Positions 47,577 to 59,806 are shown, counted from the stretch's first letter. The stretch is DNA of 64,000 nt from Adineta vaga (GCA_021613535.1 CP075495.1:1302001-1366000); one strand, 5' to 3'. Notes: generated by a model not told the origin, from the letters alone. Numbers and translations are program-made.

Positions 47577-47644
47577 TGATTCATTTTAATAAAAAGCAAA
47601 ATATAGATTTTTTTTCGATCACAGAGCAAGTTAGTTGATATAAA

Positions 47645-47655
47645 ATTTCTTTTAG
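47645..47655 (+). promoter_or_regulatory. candidate trans-splice acceptor
   Basis: A TTTCTTTTAG tract in the 94-bp spacer, AG 15 nt before the aldo-keto reductase ATG. Confidence 0.4.
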
Positions 47656-47670
47656 ATAGACTATAATACA

Positions 47671-48739
47671 ATGAGTTCACTTCTAATGAATGATAAACAT
47701 GAAATACCTCGATTAGCTTTGGGTACATTTACAACTTCGAATGAAGAAATCAGTGCAGTAATTGAAACAGCTTTATCTACTGGTTATCGTCATCTTGATT
47801 GTGCTTGGATTTATGGTAATGAAAAAGGTATTGGACAAGGTTTGACAAATCAAATGAAAAAAAATGAAATTAAACGATCAGATTTGTTTATTACTGGTAA
47901 ACTTTGGTGTTCATTTCTTAAAACTGAACGTGTTCGTCAACAATGTTTAATGTCTATTAATGATCTTCAATGTCAATATCTTGATCTATTTCTTATTCAT
48001 TGGCCATTTGCGTTTGCTGATCGAGTAAAATTTCAAGAATTTTATTTTGATTTTTTTCAAATTCATCTCGCTTAGGATCCAAATGAGAATGATGATAAAG
48101 AATTAGAATTAGCTGATGATGTAGATTTTACTGACACATGGAAAGCAATGGAAACATTAGTTGACGAAGGATTAGTTAAATCAATTGGTGTATCGAATTT
48201 TACGGAAGAGCAAATTGAACGTGTTCTTAAAATATGTAAATATAAACCAGTTGTTAATCAAGTTGAAATGCATCCATATTGTCCTCAAATAGAATTAGAA
48301 GCATATTGTAAAAAACATCAAATTCTTCTTGAAGCTTATGCACCATTAGGTAGGAATTTATAGATCAGAAAGGAAAGTTTTATAAGATTTTTATTTAGGA
48401 GCGAAAGATCGTGCATGGAAAACAAAAGATGATCCAGAAATTTTAGAAGATAAAACAATAAAATCACTTGCAGAGAAATATCATGTTCATCCAGCAGCCA
48501 TTCTTCTTCATTATATTATCGATCGAGATGCTGTTTGTATTGTTAAATCAGCAAATCATCAACGAATCAAGGAAAATTTCAATTTATTTCAAGAGCATCA
48601 ATTTAAATTAAACAAAGAAGATTATGAGAAAATTCATCAAGAAATTAAAATTCGTTTTCGATATTATAAAATGACAGATGCATGGAATGCTAAAGAACAT
48701 CCATTTAAACAATGGGAAGATTTTATTCCAAAAGAATGA
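47671..48739 (+). CDS. aldo-keto reductase
   Basis: Three exons (47671-48024, 48076-48349, 48399-48739), 322 aa (frame-checked). The catalytic tetrad is visible: Asp in [11 protein letters not shown] with its Tyr, Lys in TGKLW, His in LIHWP. NADPH-pocket motifs are [22 protein letters not shown] and [14 protein letters not shown]. The length is normal for the AKR1/AKR2 families, cytosolic NADPH-dependent reductases of aldehydes and ketones. Substrate cannot be inferred. It is the last gene of the same-strand cluster. Confidence 0.93.
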
Positions 48740-49415
48740 TCGAAGAATTAATTCTATTTGATTTATATTAAATAAATATTATTAATCATTCCTTTTCAAC
48801 ATAAAATTCATTTGTTTTTAGCGTACTCAAAACTACTGTGATCGGTCTGTGGGACCGGTCGTCCGTTTTCACGATAACTCTTCGCAACTACATTCGATTG
48901 AGCTGAAATTTTGTGCACATAATTGTCTCATCAATATCTTGAGATGGTTGAATTATCAAAAAAATTGTCATTATTGGACAGATCATCCCTGAGGGGGGAT
49001 ACAGGCGTTTTTTGAAAAACTCTTTTTTTCTCGAAATTATTTAAAACATAAATGAATCGACTCAGTTTTTAATGCTGATTCCGAATCTGATATTGGTTTT
49101 GAGTCAAATCGTAATTTCCGAATGAAACAATGCTTGAAAAATAAGTCATCAGAAATCTTGCTCATCGAAAAATTTCTCTTAATAATTTTGATGTTTAGAC
49201 ATTCTAGAATGATTCATCTCTCTCATACACTTTACGTAGTACACATAACTCTCCGATAAATAATCAAAATAGTTTTTCAATCCTATCCAATATGGTGAAT
49301 ATAGTCTATTATGTTCATAAAAAAAAACGATGCTAAAACGCAACAGAATTCGTGATTAAATACAACGAAAACAAAAAAAAAAGTTCGAAGTTTTTTGTTT
49401 GTTATTATCCTCCAA
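48740..49415. other. convergent intergenic region with an odd-composition block
   Basis: Between the AKR and Tudor gene 3' ends. Positions about 48830-49030 are markedly richer in G and C than the surroundings, with a small hairpin CGGTC-TGTGG-GACCG near 48843 and a G6 run; possibly a relic of an insertion. The rest shows nothing. Confidence 0.4.
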
Positions 49416-51531
49416 TTAATGTTGAAGTTGATCAATTAATTGATTATATCGATCATCATTTTTCTTTTCATTCTCATCGAGTTTATCGAAAAGAAGATTT
49501 AATTTCTTTCGAATTTCATATAACATTAATGATGATACATTATCTTGAACTAATTGTGGTTCTTCATTTTCATTACACTAAAATGGAATAGAAAACATAT
49601 GATAAAATAATCTATCTTACTTTTCTTTTCATACTTTATTTGAATCTTTCGAAATTGTTTCAGATATTTTATCTTTTAAATGAAGTTTCATTCGTCGATC
49701 TTCACATAAAATAACTGATGTATAATCAATAAAAACTTGAATTGTATAATGTGTTGAATGAATTCGATTAACTTTAATTTTAATCCAATGAGAATCTGTT
49801 CGATACCAAAATCGTTTAAATTCATCATGAGAAAGATATTGTTGAAAACGAACACGAATAGCAAGCCATGGTAAACATGAAACAGATGATGGACATGCTG
49901 ATAATTTTGAACGTTCAATATCACATTCATTACCATAATCAACAAAAACAATTCGACATTTTTCACCTAAGATAAAAAAAATGAATAAATAAGAAGACAT
50001 TTTTCAATCAACCTTCTATCGATCGAATCCATGCTCGATAATATCCGACATTTTCATCACCATTCTTTTCATTTTTCCAAGGAGCAATTACCATCCTAAT
50101 TCAATGAACAAATTTATCGTCATATGTCTATTCTTAAACTTACATTCGTGGTTTAACACAAAGTGGATGAATTGTTCGTGGTTCTTTAACATTATATTGA
50201 TGATAATCAATTGATGCTAATGCTTTATCAACTTCATTTGTTGTTTTATCACACATAAGAACGTAGAAATCATTATTTTGACTATCATCTCCTCGATATG
50301 ATGCTAAGATTGACCAATATTCATCAGAAATATTTAAAATTGTTTGATGACGAAATTCATCTTCTAAATATTCTTCTTTTCTCATTGTTGAATTCTAAAC
50401 AATTTTGAAGACAAATTTTTTCCAATGAATTTTCAATGAATACAAACTGGATGGAGTAAATTAATAATTTGATCATTAATACTTTCATTATTATGATTAA
50501 GAATGATTAAATCACTTGCAAGTACACGTACTTCATAATCATGATAATCTAGAGTAGAAGAAGAAGAAAGAAATAAAAGAAGATATTCTTTTTTTCAATT
50601 TTATTTACGAACTTAATAATTGATGACATGATGCTAATGTTGTTAAACTTGCTAATGAACCATTTCTAACACCAGATAAACGACATTGAACACAACAAAT
50701 TGGTTGCCGACTTAAACTTAAAAAATACAATTCGATTCACATATTACTATAGTTAGTCAATAATAAGACTTACGATGTTGGCATTTCTCGAATATCTAAA
50801 TAAAAGAAAAAAATTCTCTGAATGAAAACATATGATTTAATCAAAATTTACCTGAAATTACAACTTGTCTTTCCATTCCCCAATCAATCAAATGAACAGT
50901 AACAAGACTATCTTCATTTGTAATTAAATTCTCTTTTGTTAATAATCGACAACGAAACCACGATGATTGACTTTTACACATATAATATCCATCGATTTTC
51001 AATCTAAATCTTTTCCAATGAATCAAAAAATCAAACAGAAAGATTGATCGAACTTACGTTGAAGTCTCAACAATTGGTTGTTTATCTAATAAAGTTTGTT
51101 GAAATGTATCATTTAACATTCGTGTTGCAGTTAACCAATCATCATTTAACATAATATAGACAAAAGTTAAATGTTCATCAACATGTGAAACTCGTACATT
51201 ATGATAAACTTGTGAACGTTCAAGACGTGGCTTATGTATTGGAATATCCAAAACATCAAATTCATAGATAGTTTCATCATTAGTATGAACTAAATAAAGA
51301 ATATTTTTTCCTAAGAAAAAGAAGAAGAAAAAATCAAACAAATTTACTCGAAGTATTTGCTAATTGTTCGGATAGTTTATAATGACTACCGGAACAACTT
51401 GATGGTGATCGTTTTGAAATATAAAAATTTGAAAATGGTATTGTTGGAGTTTTTAATGCACTTGTCCATGATTGATTATCATTTGTATCTACATCGAATG
51501 TTGTATCATCATCAATACATTCGTCTTTCAT
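49416..51531 (-). CDS. Tudor-domain protein (TDRD-like)
   Basis: About nine exons from the ATG at 51531 to the stop at 49418-49416. The N-terminus is acidic and low in complexity. Two Tudor units are visible. The first has GYYMCKSQSSWFRCRLL ... VTVHLIDWGMERQVV; the second has VGYYRAWIRSI ... CRIVFVDYGNECDIERSKL, with the aromatic residues and DYGN expected for binding dimethylarginine. Each is preceded or followed by extended-Tudor (SN-like) strands. The C-terminal exon is a predicted coiled coil (about 50 residues, ending DQLQH). Multi-Tudor proteins scaffold Piwi-piRNA complexes in germ granules. No MYND, KH or helicase domain was found, so the specific TDRD cannot be named. Confidence 0.82.
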
Positions 51532-51907
51532 TGTTTGAAACTTCTATTCAACGCTAATCGAAAACTAAATCTAAAGAAGAAAGAATAGGGATGAAATAAT
51601 CACGACACGTTTTTATATATTCTTCCATTCTCTCGATGAATAAAAGAGAAAAATCTATTTAATCACGTTGTTCGTTTTTGTTTAGAAATGAACATCGTAT
51701 TGTGCCTGATGAAATATCTATTGCGTCATCATATCTGAAAGATTTAATTAGAATTGAATTAACCAATAGCGAATGAAATATGTAAAGTTATTAATGCATT
51801 TATTCTAATCATACTGCGATAACATTATTGTAGAAGATATTTTTGCTTTGATATATTCATATCATGTATTTTTATCGGTATAAATTTCAATCTCGTTGGT
51901 GTCGAAC
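51532..51907. other. divergent promoter region
   Basis: 376 bp between the Tudor gene (minus) and the F-box gene (plus); no recognised element. Confidence 0.4.
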
Positions 51908-52747
51908 ATGAAAACTCAATTTGAAAATATTCCTAATGAATTATTCTATGAAATCCAATTATATTTAAATGCTACTGATCTATTCGAAGCTTTTTCAAAT
52001 CTTAATTCTCGTTTTAATTCTTTACTCAATGCAATAAATAATCTTCATTTCGAAATCGATTCGACTGTTGCTCAACAACGTTTATCAACAATTTCATTTG
52101 CATCTCGCATTACAAATATTCGCATTCCAAATGATAGTGATGCTGTTGCTATCGCACCAATATTTCCTCATATTCGTTCGATTATATTTCAACGAGCTAT
52201 TCGATTGATTCCATCAACATTATCGACGCTTGAATATATTAAACTTGATTTATCAATGATGCGACCAAAACATGCTATTCATCTTTGTTCTATGATTTTC
52301 TCTTCTGATTTTCCTTGTCTATCTTCATTGTATATATTACATCGAAAATCTAGCGTTGTCGGCCATTGGAAACCATTGATAGCATCGATTCGTTATCATC
52401 AAAGTTTAACAATAACTGAATTTATATTTGATATTCGACCTACAACTGAATGGAAGATGCTCGAACAATTTCTTCAATCGATGCCATATTTACAACGACT
52501 AAATGTTCGACAATTGAATACACGTACTCGTTGGACATTATTAGAAATAGCTCAAACATTTCGAACAATGGTTTCTCAATTAAATCATCTATTTATTCGA
52601 ATTAATTCATTAGATATGAATATTCTTTTCGAAGATAATGAATATAATCATTCACTTTATCCTCTTTTCGTACGAGTTCATTCGGAAACAAGAAAATCAA
52701 AAAAACTCTGCACAACAACAATAATTTCATCAAAACTTCATCTATAA
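51908..52747 (+). CDS. F-box protein
   Basis: A single exon, 279 aa from the ATG at 51908 (the codon at 51896 is TTG, so not the start). Residues 3-45 are an F-box (FENIPNELFYEIQLYLNATD, then LFEAFSNLNSRFNSLL). The rest is a leucine-rich, repeat-like region with recurring Leu/Ile-Arg spacing, as in the large family of bdelloid F-box proteins. F-box proteins recruit substrates to SCF ubiquitin ligases through Skp1. Its last codons overlap the end of the convergent membrane-protein gene by 6 bp. Confidence 0.82.
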   Translation: MKTQFENIPNELFYEIQLYLNATDLFEAFSNLNSRFNSLLNAINNLHFEIDSTVAQQRLSTISFASRITNIRIPNDSDAVAIAPIFPHIRSIIFQRAIRLIPSTLSTLEYIKLDLSMMRPKHAIHLCSMIFSSDFPCLSSLYILHRKSSVVGHWKPLIASIRYHQSLTITEFIFDIRPTTEWKMLEQFLQSMPYLQRLNVRQLNTRTRWTLLEIAQTFRTMVSQLNHLFIRINSLDMNILFEDNEYNHSLYPLFVRVHSETRKSKKLCTTTIISSKLHL

Positions 52748-53665
52748 ACAATAATTCGTGTAATCATTGTCAAGTAATCGTTTTTTCGCATCAATACGCA
52801 TCATTTTAAATCTTTTATACGTAAATTTCCACCACCAATACATAAATGGTGGAAAAACAAGAATAGCAGTTGTAAAAAAACATAATGATGAAACATAAAC
52901 AATAAAATCATAACCAAATGGTCGTTGTATTTCACGTAATTGTTGAATACCAAATATAATACCCGTAATTGAAAGTGGAATACAATACATAATAAAATAA
53001 AGTGTAGCACATATTAAACTCCATATAAGAAGAATTGTTATTTGAGGTATTTGTCCATGTTCATATTGATGTTTATAAATAGCAATTGATTCAAGTGCAG
53101 GACCTAAAGCAATGCTTGGGAAATAGAAAGTTAATAAAATAAGAATTTCATAGAATTTATAATGAAATCGAGAATTTTCTTCAAGAAAAAGAAATAAAAT
53201 TGAAGTTGCATCAAATATAGAATAACTTATTGAACGAATAAGAACATATTTCATTCGTCCAAATGTATTTGTACCAAAAATAAAATCATTTGTCTTCTTT
53301 TCACCATATTTATATTCTAATATAATATTTAAACTATGTAAAATTGTTTCAATAGTAAAAGAAATAAATGCAACAAGAATAACATTATAAGACGTTTTTA
53401 AAAGACATAAATATGCTAAAAGTTCACCAAATTCAATTATAATTGAACCAATTGTTTGAATATGAAGATATGGACTAATTGATGGTAAATTCGAAAGAAG
53501 TCCAATAATTAAAAGAACAAAAAAAAATAAACGTTCTTCAAATTTATCATTATTTGATTCTTGTTTAACAATAAAATAAATAATAATTTGTTCAATTAAA
53601 TTTAAAATATCAATTGAAATATGAATTATTGATGACCAATATTCAATAAAAGATCGTTGAACCAT
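52742..53665 (-). CDS. multi-pass membrane protein, unidentified
   Basis: A single exon of 307 aa from the ATG at 53665. I do not recognise the family. Hydrophobic segments occur at about residues 10-33, 45-65, 72-92, 95-115, 150-165, 172-190, 208-235 and 255-275, so seven or eight membrane passes are likely. The C-terminal tail is basic (YKRFKMMRIDAKKRLL). It could be a receptor-like or transporter-like protein; no GPCR motif is visible. Its stop (TAG, complement of 52742-52744) lies inside the antisense Leu codon of the F-box gene. Confidence 0.65.
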   Translation of the reverse strand: MVQRSFIEYWSSIIHISIDILNLIEQIIIYFIVKQESNNDKFEERLFFFVLLIIGLLSNLPSISPYLHIQTIGSIIIEFGELLAYLCLLKTSYNVILVAFISFTIETILHSLNIILEYKYGEKKTNDFIFGTNTFGRMKYVLIRSISYSIFDATSILFLFLEENSRFHYKFYEILILLTFYFPSIALGPALESIAIYKHQYEHGQIPQITILLIWSLICATLYFIMYCIPLSITGIIFGIQQLREIQRPFGYDFIVYVSSLCFFTTAILVFPPFMYWWWKFTYKRFKMMRIDAKKRLLDNDYTNYCL

Positions 53666-54254
53666 AGTTGTTTTTCTTGTTGGAAAAATATTTTTAAATA
53701 TGAATATTTTACCTTGACAAACGTCTTAATAATTATTTTTCTTTAGGAAAACTATCACGTTCTTTCGTTTGCTATTAAAAATATGAAGAATGATGTGTAT
53801 GGAAATGGCAGACGTTCTCATACTACTGTTGATTTTTAACGACTTAAATTACAGACTAGAGTTCATGAATAACAGACAAACTATGCAGTTTTTTTATCGC
53901 AAACACAGAAAAAGATTGTTATATCATCTTGTTTTATTTCTTCTAGAAAAGAATTATTATTACATAAAATATTGTCGTAGAAATAATATCTACTTTATCA
54001 CGGTAGTTTTCATTGAATAATTATGAATTTATTTTCTCTAAAATATACACTTTTAATTGCTTTCAGATCTAAATGTTAATTATTATCGTATTACTTAACG
54101 TGTCTTATTCAAAGATAAAGTATTAGTGAAAAATAAGCGGCTCATTTGTCATAATAACATAAGATACGATTCGATTAATTCTGGAATAATATACTTTTAT
54201 TGAGAAATGAAAAAAGAAAAATTTTTATGAGAAATATTTTATTTTATCGATTGA
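53666..54254. other. intergenic, nothing recognised
   Basis: Short open frame at 53790-54020 (plus) has no motif and is not supported. Confidence 0.4.
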
Positions 54255-55230
54255 TTATGGTTCAGGTGCGAGAAGTTTTTGAATAACTTCATCACCTTTA
54301 CAACTAAATAAAATATTAATTAGAAATGATAAGATATTGAATATATACATACCCATTTATAAATTCATCTCTATTTAATTTCTTATCACCAGTTATATCA
54401 AGTTTAATGATAATTTCCTTTGCACGTTTATGTGGATCTTGATTACCTTGACGATCATTAACACCAGCACGATCATACTGAAAAAAAAACAAAACGAATT
54501 GATTTTTTTGTAAATTAATAAATGAAATTCTTATACCATAGCTGAAATTAAATGAGCTAATTCATTTTGATCAAGTAATCCATCATTAGAAACATCCCAT
54601 CTAAATAAACAAAAAAAAGAACTTATTATTTTCTTAAAAACAACAAAAAAAAACACAAATTTACAAATCAAAAATAATATCAAGTCGTTCTTCTAAACTT
54701 CCTGTACGATTACCGATAGCAGCAAGAAAAAGAAATTCATTAAAATCAATTGAATTATCTTTATTCGTATCAATAACATCAAATAATGTACTAAAACAAA
54801 TAGAAACTTAATTTCGCCCAACAATTTCATAAATAAACATACTTGCATGAAAGAACCGAATTGTTTTCAGGATAAAGTTCTTTATATGTACTCACAAATG
54901 TTTCTTTATCAAGTTTACCTCCTGGATATTTACGTAAAAATTCCTATTACAAATATCTTATGAAATTACATGATGAAAAAATATTTGATAAATAAAACAT
55001 ACACTATGCCATAATTTGATTTCTAATAATTGAGAAAAACAGAAGTAAATTATAGGAATTTAAAAGTTGATAATTGAACATACCTTTATCAGTTAAATTT
55101 GTACTAGATCGAAGTAAAGCTAATTCTGTAAAATAAAAGGATTTTTTAAATTTTTAATAGTGGAAATAAACAAACCTTTTTGAGTTAAATCAGTTGATTT
55201 TCGTTCTTTTCGTGGTCTTTTTTGTTCCAT
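54255..55230 (-). CDS. EF-hand calcium sensor, neuronal-calcium-sensor-like, paralogue A
   Basis: About seven small exons from the ATG at 55230 to the stop at 54255. Exon 1 encodes MEQKRPRKERKSTDLTQK. EFLRKYPGGKLDKETF is the partial EF-hand 1 region typical of the NCS/recoverin family. Canonical loops are DTNKDNSIDFNEF, DVSNDGLLDQNEL and DITGDKKLNRDEF. The N-terminus lacks the MG myristoylation start usual for NCS-1 and is basic instead. It should be a cytosolic Ca2+ sensor or buffer. Nearly every exon has a counterpart in paralogue B at 57058-58040, showing a gene duplication with conserved introns. Confidence 0.85.
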
Positions 55231-55526
55231 ATGTATTTATTGAAATATAATCTAAAATCATAAAATGATCATCGAATCATTTTTTTGGTTTTAGTTTTCG
55301 ACCTTCGAAATTTCTGTTTACGACGATTATTTATATCGAAGGAAAAACAAAACAAGTCTAAAAGACTGAATGATATGCTTGATTTATTCGTATGAATCGA
55401 AAACATTATAATTTTATTACGTACTTTAAAAACGACGAAAAAACAACACATATACGTCATACATGAAAATAAAAAAAGGAAAGGTACATTTATGTTTTGT
55501 TTTTCGTTTATAATCCGTTGGAAAAT
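55231..55526. other. intergenic spacer
   Basis: 296 bp, same-strand spacer between the alcohol dehydrogenase stop and EF-hand gene A. Nothing recognised. Confidence 0.4.
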
Positions 55527-56783
55527 TTACTTCCTTGTAAAATCTAGAACAATTCGACCACTAATCCGATAATTTTCCATATCATCGAAAATTTCATTAA
55601 TATCTTCTAATTTACGATTTTGTACTTTACATGTAATATGATGATGTTTTGCTAATTGTAATGCTTCTTGCATATCTAATCGTGTTCCAACGACAGTTCC
55701 AACAAGTTGAATACCTTTTAAAACACAATCAACAATTGGTACTGACATTTTACCAACAGGTAAAGCAACAGCAACAACACGACCACCACTTTTAACTGAT
55801 TTAAAAGCTTCATCATAAGCTGACATTACAGGAACGGTAACAATCGCTGCTTGAACACCACCATTGATGTTTTGTTGTACCCATTCACTATGTTTATCAC
55901 TAGGACCATCATAAACTATCGAATGAAGGAAATCATTTTTTGATTTTAGTTCACATTTTTTCTTTTACCTTCTTCCGCACCCATCTCTTTTGCTAATTTT
56001 ACAGCTGTCTGAAAGAATAACAAAGATAAAACAATCTTTTAGGAATCTTTTTTCTATTTTTACTTTATCATTTGGTGCAACAATAGCTATGATTCTCAAT
56101 CCCATAGCTTTTCCATAACTAACAGCAAGAGATCCTAAAAAATGAATGTTTTTATTAATTCAAAAGAACTAAATCAATTGACATACCAAGACCACCAACA
56201 CCAACAATCGATACATATTCACCTGGTCGTGCTTGAGAAACTTTCAAAGCTTTATAAACAGTTACACCCGCACAATAAAGTGGTGCAGACGTAAATGGAT
56301 CCATGCCTTCAGGTAATTTCACAGCAAAATTAGCATCCATCAAAGAATATTCAGCAAAACATCCATCAATATTAAAACCTGAATTTCGTTGATTTAAACA
56401 AAGTGTTTCACGACCACTCAAACAATAATCACAATGAAGACATGTATTTTGAATCCAAGGAATGCCAACAATATCACCTTTTTTAACATGATTACCAACA
56501 CTTGAACCTAATTCAACAATTTCACCAATACCTTCATGTCCAACAATTCTTGGAAGTGTTGGTCGAATATCCCAATCTTAAAAATTAACAATGACATATT
56601 CATTGAAAATAAACATATTCTTTTCTTACGTCCTTTTGCTAAATGTAAATCCGAATGGCAAACACCACACGCAATATTTTTCACTAAAATATCATTAGGT
56701 CCTACTTGAGGAATTGGTACTTGTTTAATTTCTAATGGTTCTGTATAACTCGTTACTACAGCAGCTTTCATCATCTTCTTCAT
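55527..56783 (-). CDS. zinc-dependent alcohol dehydrogenase (AdhP/propanol-preferring type)
   Basis: Five or so exons from the ATG at 56783 to the stop at 55527. Catalytic zinc ligands are in CGVCHSDLH and GHEGIGEIVELG. The structural zinc site is CLHCDYCLSGRETLC. The Rossmann nucleotide motif is VGVGGLGSLAVSYGKAMG, and the end reads IVLDF near the terminus. The MDR fold is complete, about 345 aa. The CHSDLH/HWDIRP/LPRIVGHEG combination is that of bacterial AdhP and fungal ADH1 rather than of animal class III ADH, so microbial origin is possible. It interconverts alcohols and aldehydes with NAD. It lies between two EF-hand paralogues. Confidence 0.9.
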
Positions 56784-57057
56784 TAGATTGTTTATATAGA
56801 AGGAAAAAAAAGGTGTGCGATTGACTGTAATGTTTATTTTGGTATAGTCAATTCATGTGATATATTGTTCTTATAAAAAAAACCATCAATAATATCGATC
56901 GATAATCGATAGTAGTTATTCAGTCGGAAGAAAAGCAAAATAATCCAGGTGTAAGATTGAATAAAACTACCTTTTTTTCCTCTTTTCAAATGATTTTATT
57001 GATCAAATCGATTGGACAAAAAAGAAAGTATATGTCTATTTTTTACCAATGAGTAGA

Positions 57058-58040
57058 TTACTGATCAGGAACAAGAAGTTTATGAATAACTTCATCACCT
57101 TTGCATCTAAACATAAAAACAAGGAACATTATACGATGAAATCTATTCGATATAGAAACATACCCTTTGATAAATTCATCTTTGCTTAATTTCTTATCAC
57201 CACTAATATCAAGTTTAGTTATAATTTCTTTAGCACGTTTATGAGGATTTTTATCACCTTGACGATCTTTAACTCTGGCACGATCGTACTTTAAAAAAGA
57301 TAAGGATCTCATTTATAATCTATTGAAATAATCATGACAAAATAAATCTTACCATAGCTGAAATTAAATGAGCCAATTCATTTTGATCAAGTAATCCATC
57401 ATCAGAAACATCCCATCTAAATTATAATAATCATTTAAAATAATGAATTTTCTACAAAATAAATAACATACAAATCGAATATTGTATCAAGTCGTTCATC
57501 TAAATTATCACTGCGACCAGTAACAGCAGTAAAGAAAAGAAATTCATTGAAATTAATCGTACCATCATGATTTGTATCAATTGAATCAAGTAGAACACTA
57601 TATATATATATACAACAATCATACTAACAAACGAAAATCAAAATAAAAGAAGATTTACTTATTTACAGCATCATCACTCGTTGGATTAAATTCTTTATAA
57701 GCTTTCATAAATGTATCTTTGTCGAGTTTACCATTGGGATATTTACGAAGAAATTCCTAGAGAATGAAATTTATCTTCAGCCTTATTGGAAAATTCGATT
57801 GATTTCACATACTGTATGCCATAATTTGATTTCTACAAAAATTTACAAATTCAATTCAAATAATACGAATAAAACGATAGATTTTACCTTTATCACTTAA
57901 TTTCGAAGTTGATCGAAGCATTGCAATTTCTAAAGAATAATTTAAAGATATTGATTTAATTTCAAATTTCTAATCTATAACAAACCTTTCTGAGTTAAAT
58001 CAGTTGATTTTCGTTCTTTCGTAACTTTTTTCTGTTCCAT
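57058..58040 (-). CDS. EF-hand calcium sensor, neuronal-calcium-sensor-like, paralogue B
   Basis: Same exon layout as paralogue A: ATG at 58040 (MEQKKVTKERKSTDLTQK), EFLRKYPNGKLDKDTF, then loops DTNHDGTINFNEF, DVSDDGLLDQNEL and DISGDKKLSKDEF, ending KLLVPDQ. Identity to paralogue A is high in the EF-hands and lower in the linkers. Three loops have the Asp/Glu pattern for Ca2+ binding; the first hand is degenerate, as in NCS proteins. Confidence 0.85.
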
Positions 58041-58729
58041 ATCAAATCTTTTGAATTAATTCCTGTAAAAAAAATATGAATAAATGTTGACTTAGTATCT
58101 ATGAAAGAATCAATCGGAATATATATATATATATATAAACTAGGTGGAAAGGTAATAAAATCAGATATGCTTCATTAAATTAAAACAATGAAGAAGATAT
58201 AACGAGAGAGAAAAAGAAACTTTCTCTTTGTCAATGGACAAACGAACAAAAGTATTATTCATGAGCACAATCATGAATATTTTTACTGAAGAATAAAACA
58301 ATGAATAGATATGTGATTCACAAATGATTATATCACCACAATATATTGACCTTTTCTTTTCCGAATACATTTTTTGTACGTCTGTTTTTGATTTGCTTGC
58401 TTATAATACATTCAATTTTAATAATACTATAAATAATCACAATTTATTCCAAACCAGTCATTCATCTTATGAATAGTACGATGTAATATTTCATAATTAT
58501 TGTTTTCAAAAGAATTCATGTCTTTTCCAGTAAAAGTATGCTTGTGACATTGAATTCCATTGTACTATCGAATTCATCAAGGTTATCGATTGATCGTATC
58601 TAAATGGCAATTGATAAAAACAGAATAATAACTTTTTATTTCTAAAATCAAGTATACTCTTGAACTTCACGTTTATGTTAGTCAGGTAAATATATAATAT
58701 GATGATAACAAAAAAAACCCAAAGAGAAC
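58041..58729. other. divergent intergenic region with AT run
   Basis: An (AT)n run at 58119-58137; otherwise nothing recognised between EF-hand gene B (minus) and the RBR gene (plus). Confidence 0.5.
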
Positions 58730-59806
58730 ATGAAGTTTTCGAAACAGAAAGAATTCATTCAACGATCAATGTTTGATAATAAATATTATAATCATGGATT
58801 GCCTGAAAATCGACGATATATTCAACTAAATATGAAAAATTCTCGTACTCGTATGATAGTTCCATTACCAATAAAAACAAACAAGAGAATATCGAGTAAA
58901 TTAGATGTTGATTTATATCGTTGTTTAAGTACTCAAAATATTTCTAATGAAAACGAATATTCCAAATCAACGTTTATAAATATAAATAATACAAGCGAGT
59001 AAGTCACATACAATCATTTGCTTCATTTTTTCAAAATTTTCTTTCATAGGAAGATTTCTGAATTAATTCGTGAATGTGCAGTTTGTTTATTAGAACAATC
59101 TGTTGATCAATTTCATAGATGTTATAGTTATCAATGTGAACATCATCAACGAACCATATGTGATACATGTTTATATAATCATTTGAAATCTCTTTTGGAA
59201 AATCTCATTGATCAGAATAAAATCCATTGTCCTGAATCGAATTGTACTGCTTTAATACCTTTTTCTACTATTCATTATATATTTATGTCGAGAAATAATT
59301 TACAATTATTCGAACGTTATGATCGACAATTAACTCATCAATATCTTGAGCAAAATAAAGAATTCATCTGGTGTACATATAATACATGTAGTTCAGGTCA
59401 ATTTCATGATATGGGAATTTATTCGAATCCAATGATGAATTGTATTAAATGTAAAAGACAAACATGTGTATATCATCGTACTCGATGGCATGTTGGAATG
59501 ACTTGTAAAGAATATGATCAAATTAAAAACACGACTATTGATGATAATAATACACAAATATGGCTTAGAAAACATTCAAAAATTTGTCCAAAATGTCATT
59601 CATATATTGAAAAAGTTTCCGGATGTGATCATATGACATGTAAACGATGTGGACATCAATTTTGTTGGCAATGTTTAGTTGATTATCAAAATATTCATCG
59701 ATATGGATTAAGACAACATAGAATCGATTGTAGTCATCATCCAACTTATTATCGTTCAGCGAACAATTTATCTTCACAAAGATCAACAACATGTAATATT
59801 TTTTAG
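58730..59806 (+). CDS. RBR (RING-IBR-RING) E3 ubiquitin ligase
   Basis: Two exons (58730-58998, 59050-59806), 341 aa (frame-checked). The first 90 residues are basic and unstructured. RING1 begins ECAVCLLEQ and includes CEHHQRTICDTCLYNHL and HCPESNC. An IBR follows (WCTYNTC ... MNCIKCKRQTCVYHRTRWHVGMTC). RING2 is CPKCHSYIEKVSGCDHMTCKRCGHQFCWQC, where the Cys in GCDHM is in the position of the catalytic thioester Cys of RBR ligases. It transfers ubiquitin by the RING-HECT hybrid mechanism. It ends 53 bp from the convergent BLOC1S1 stop. Confidence 0.9.
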
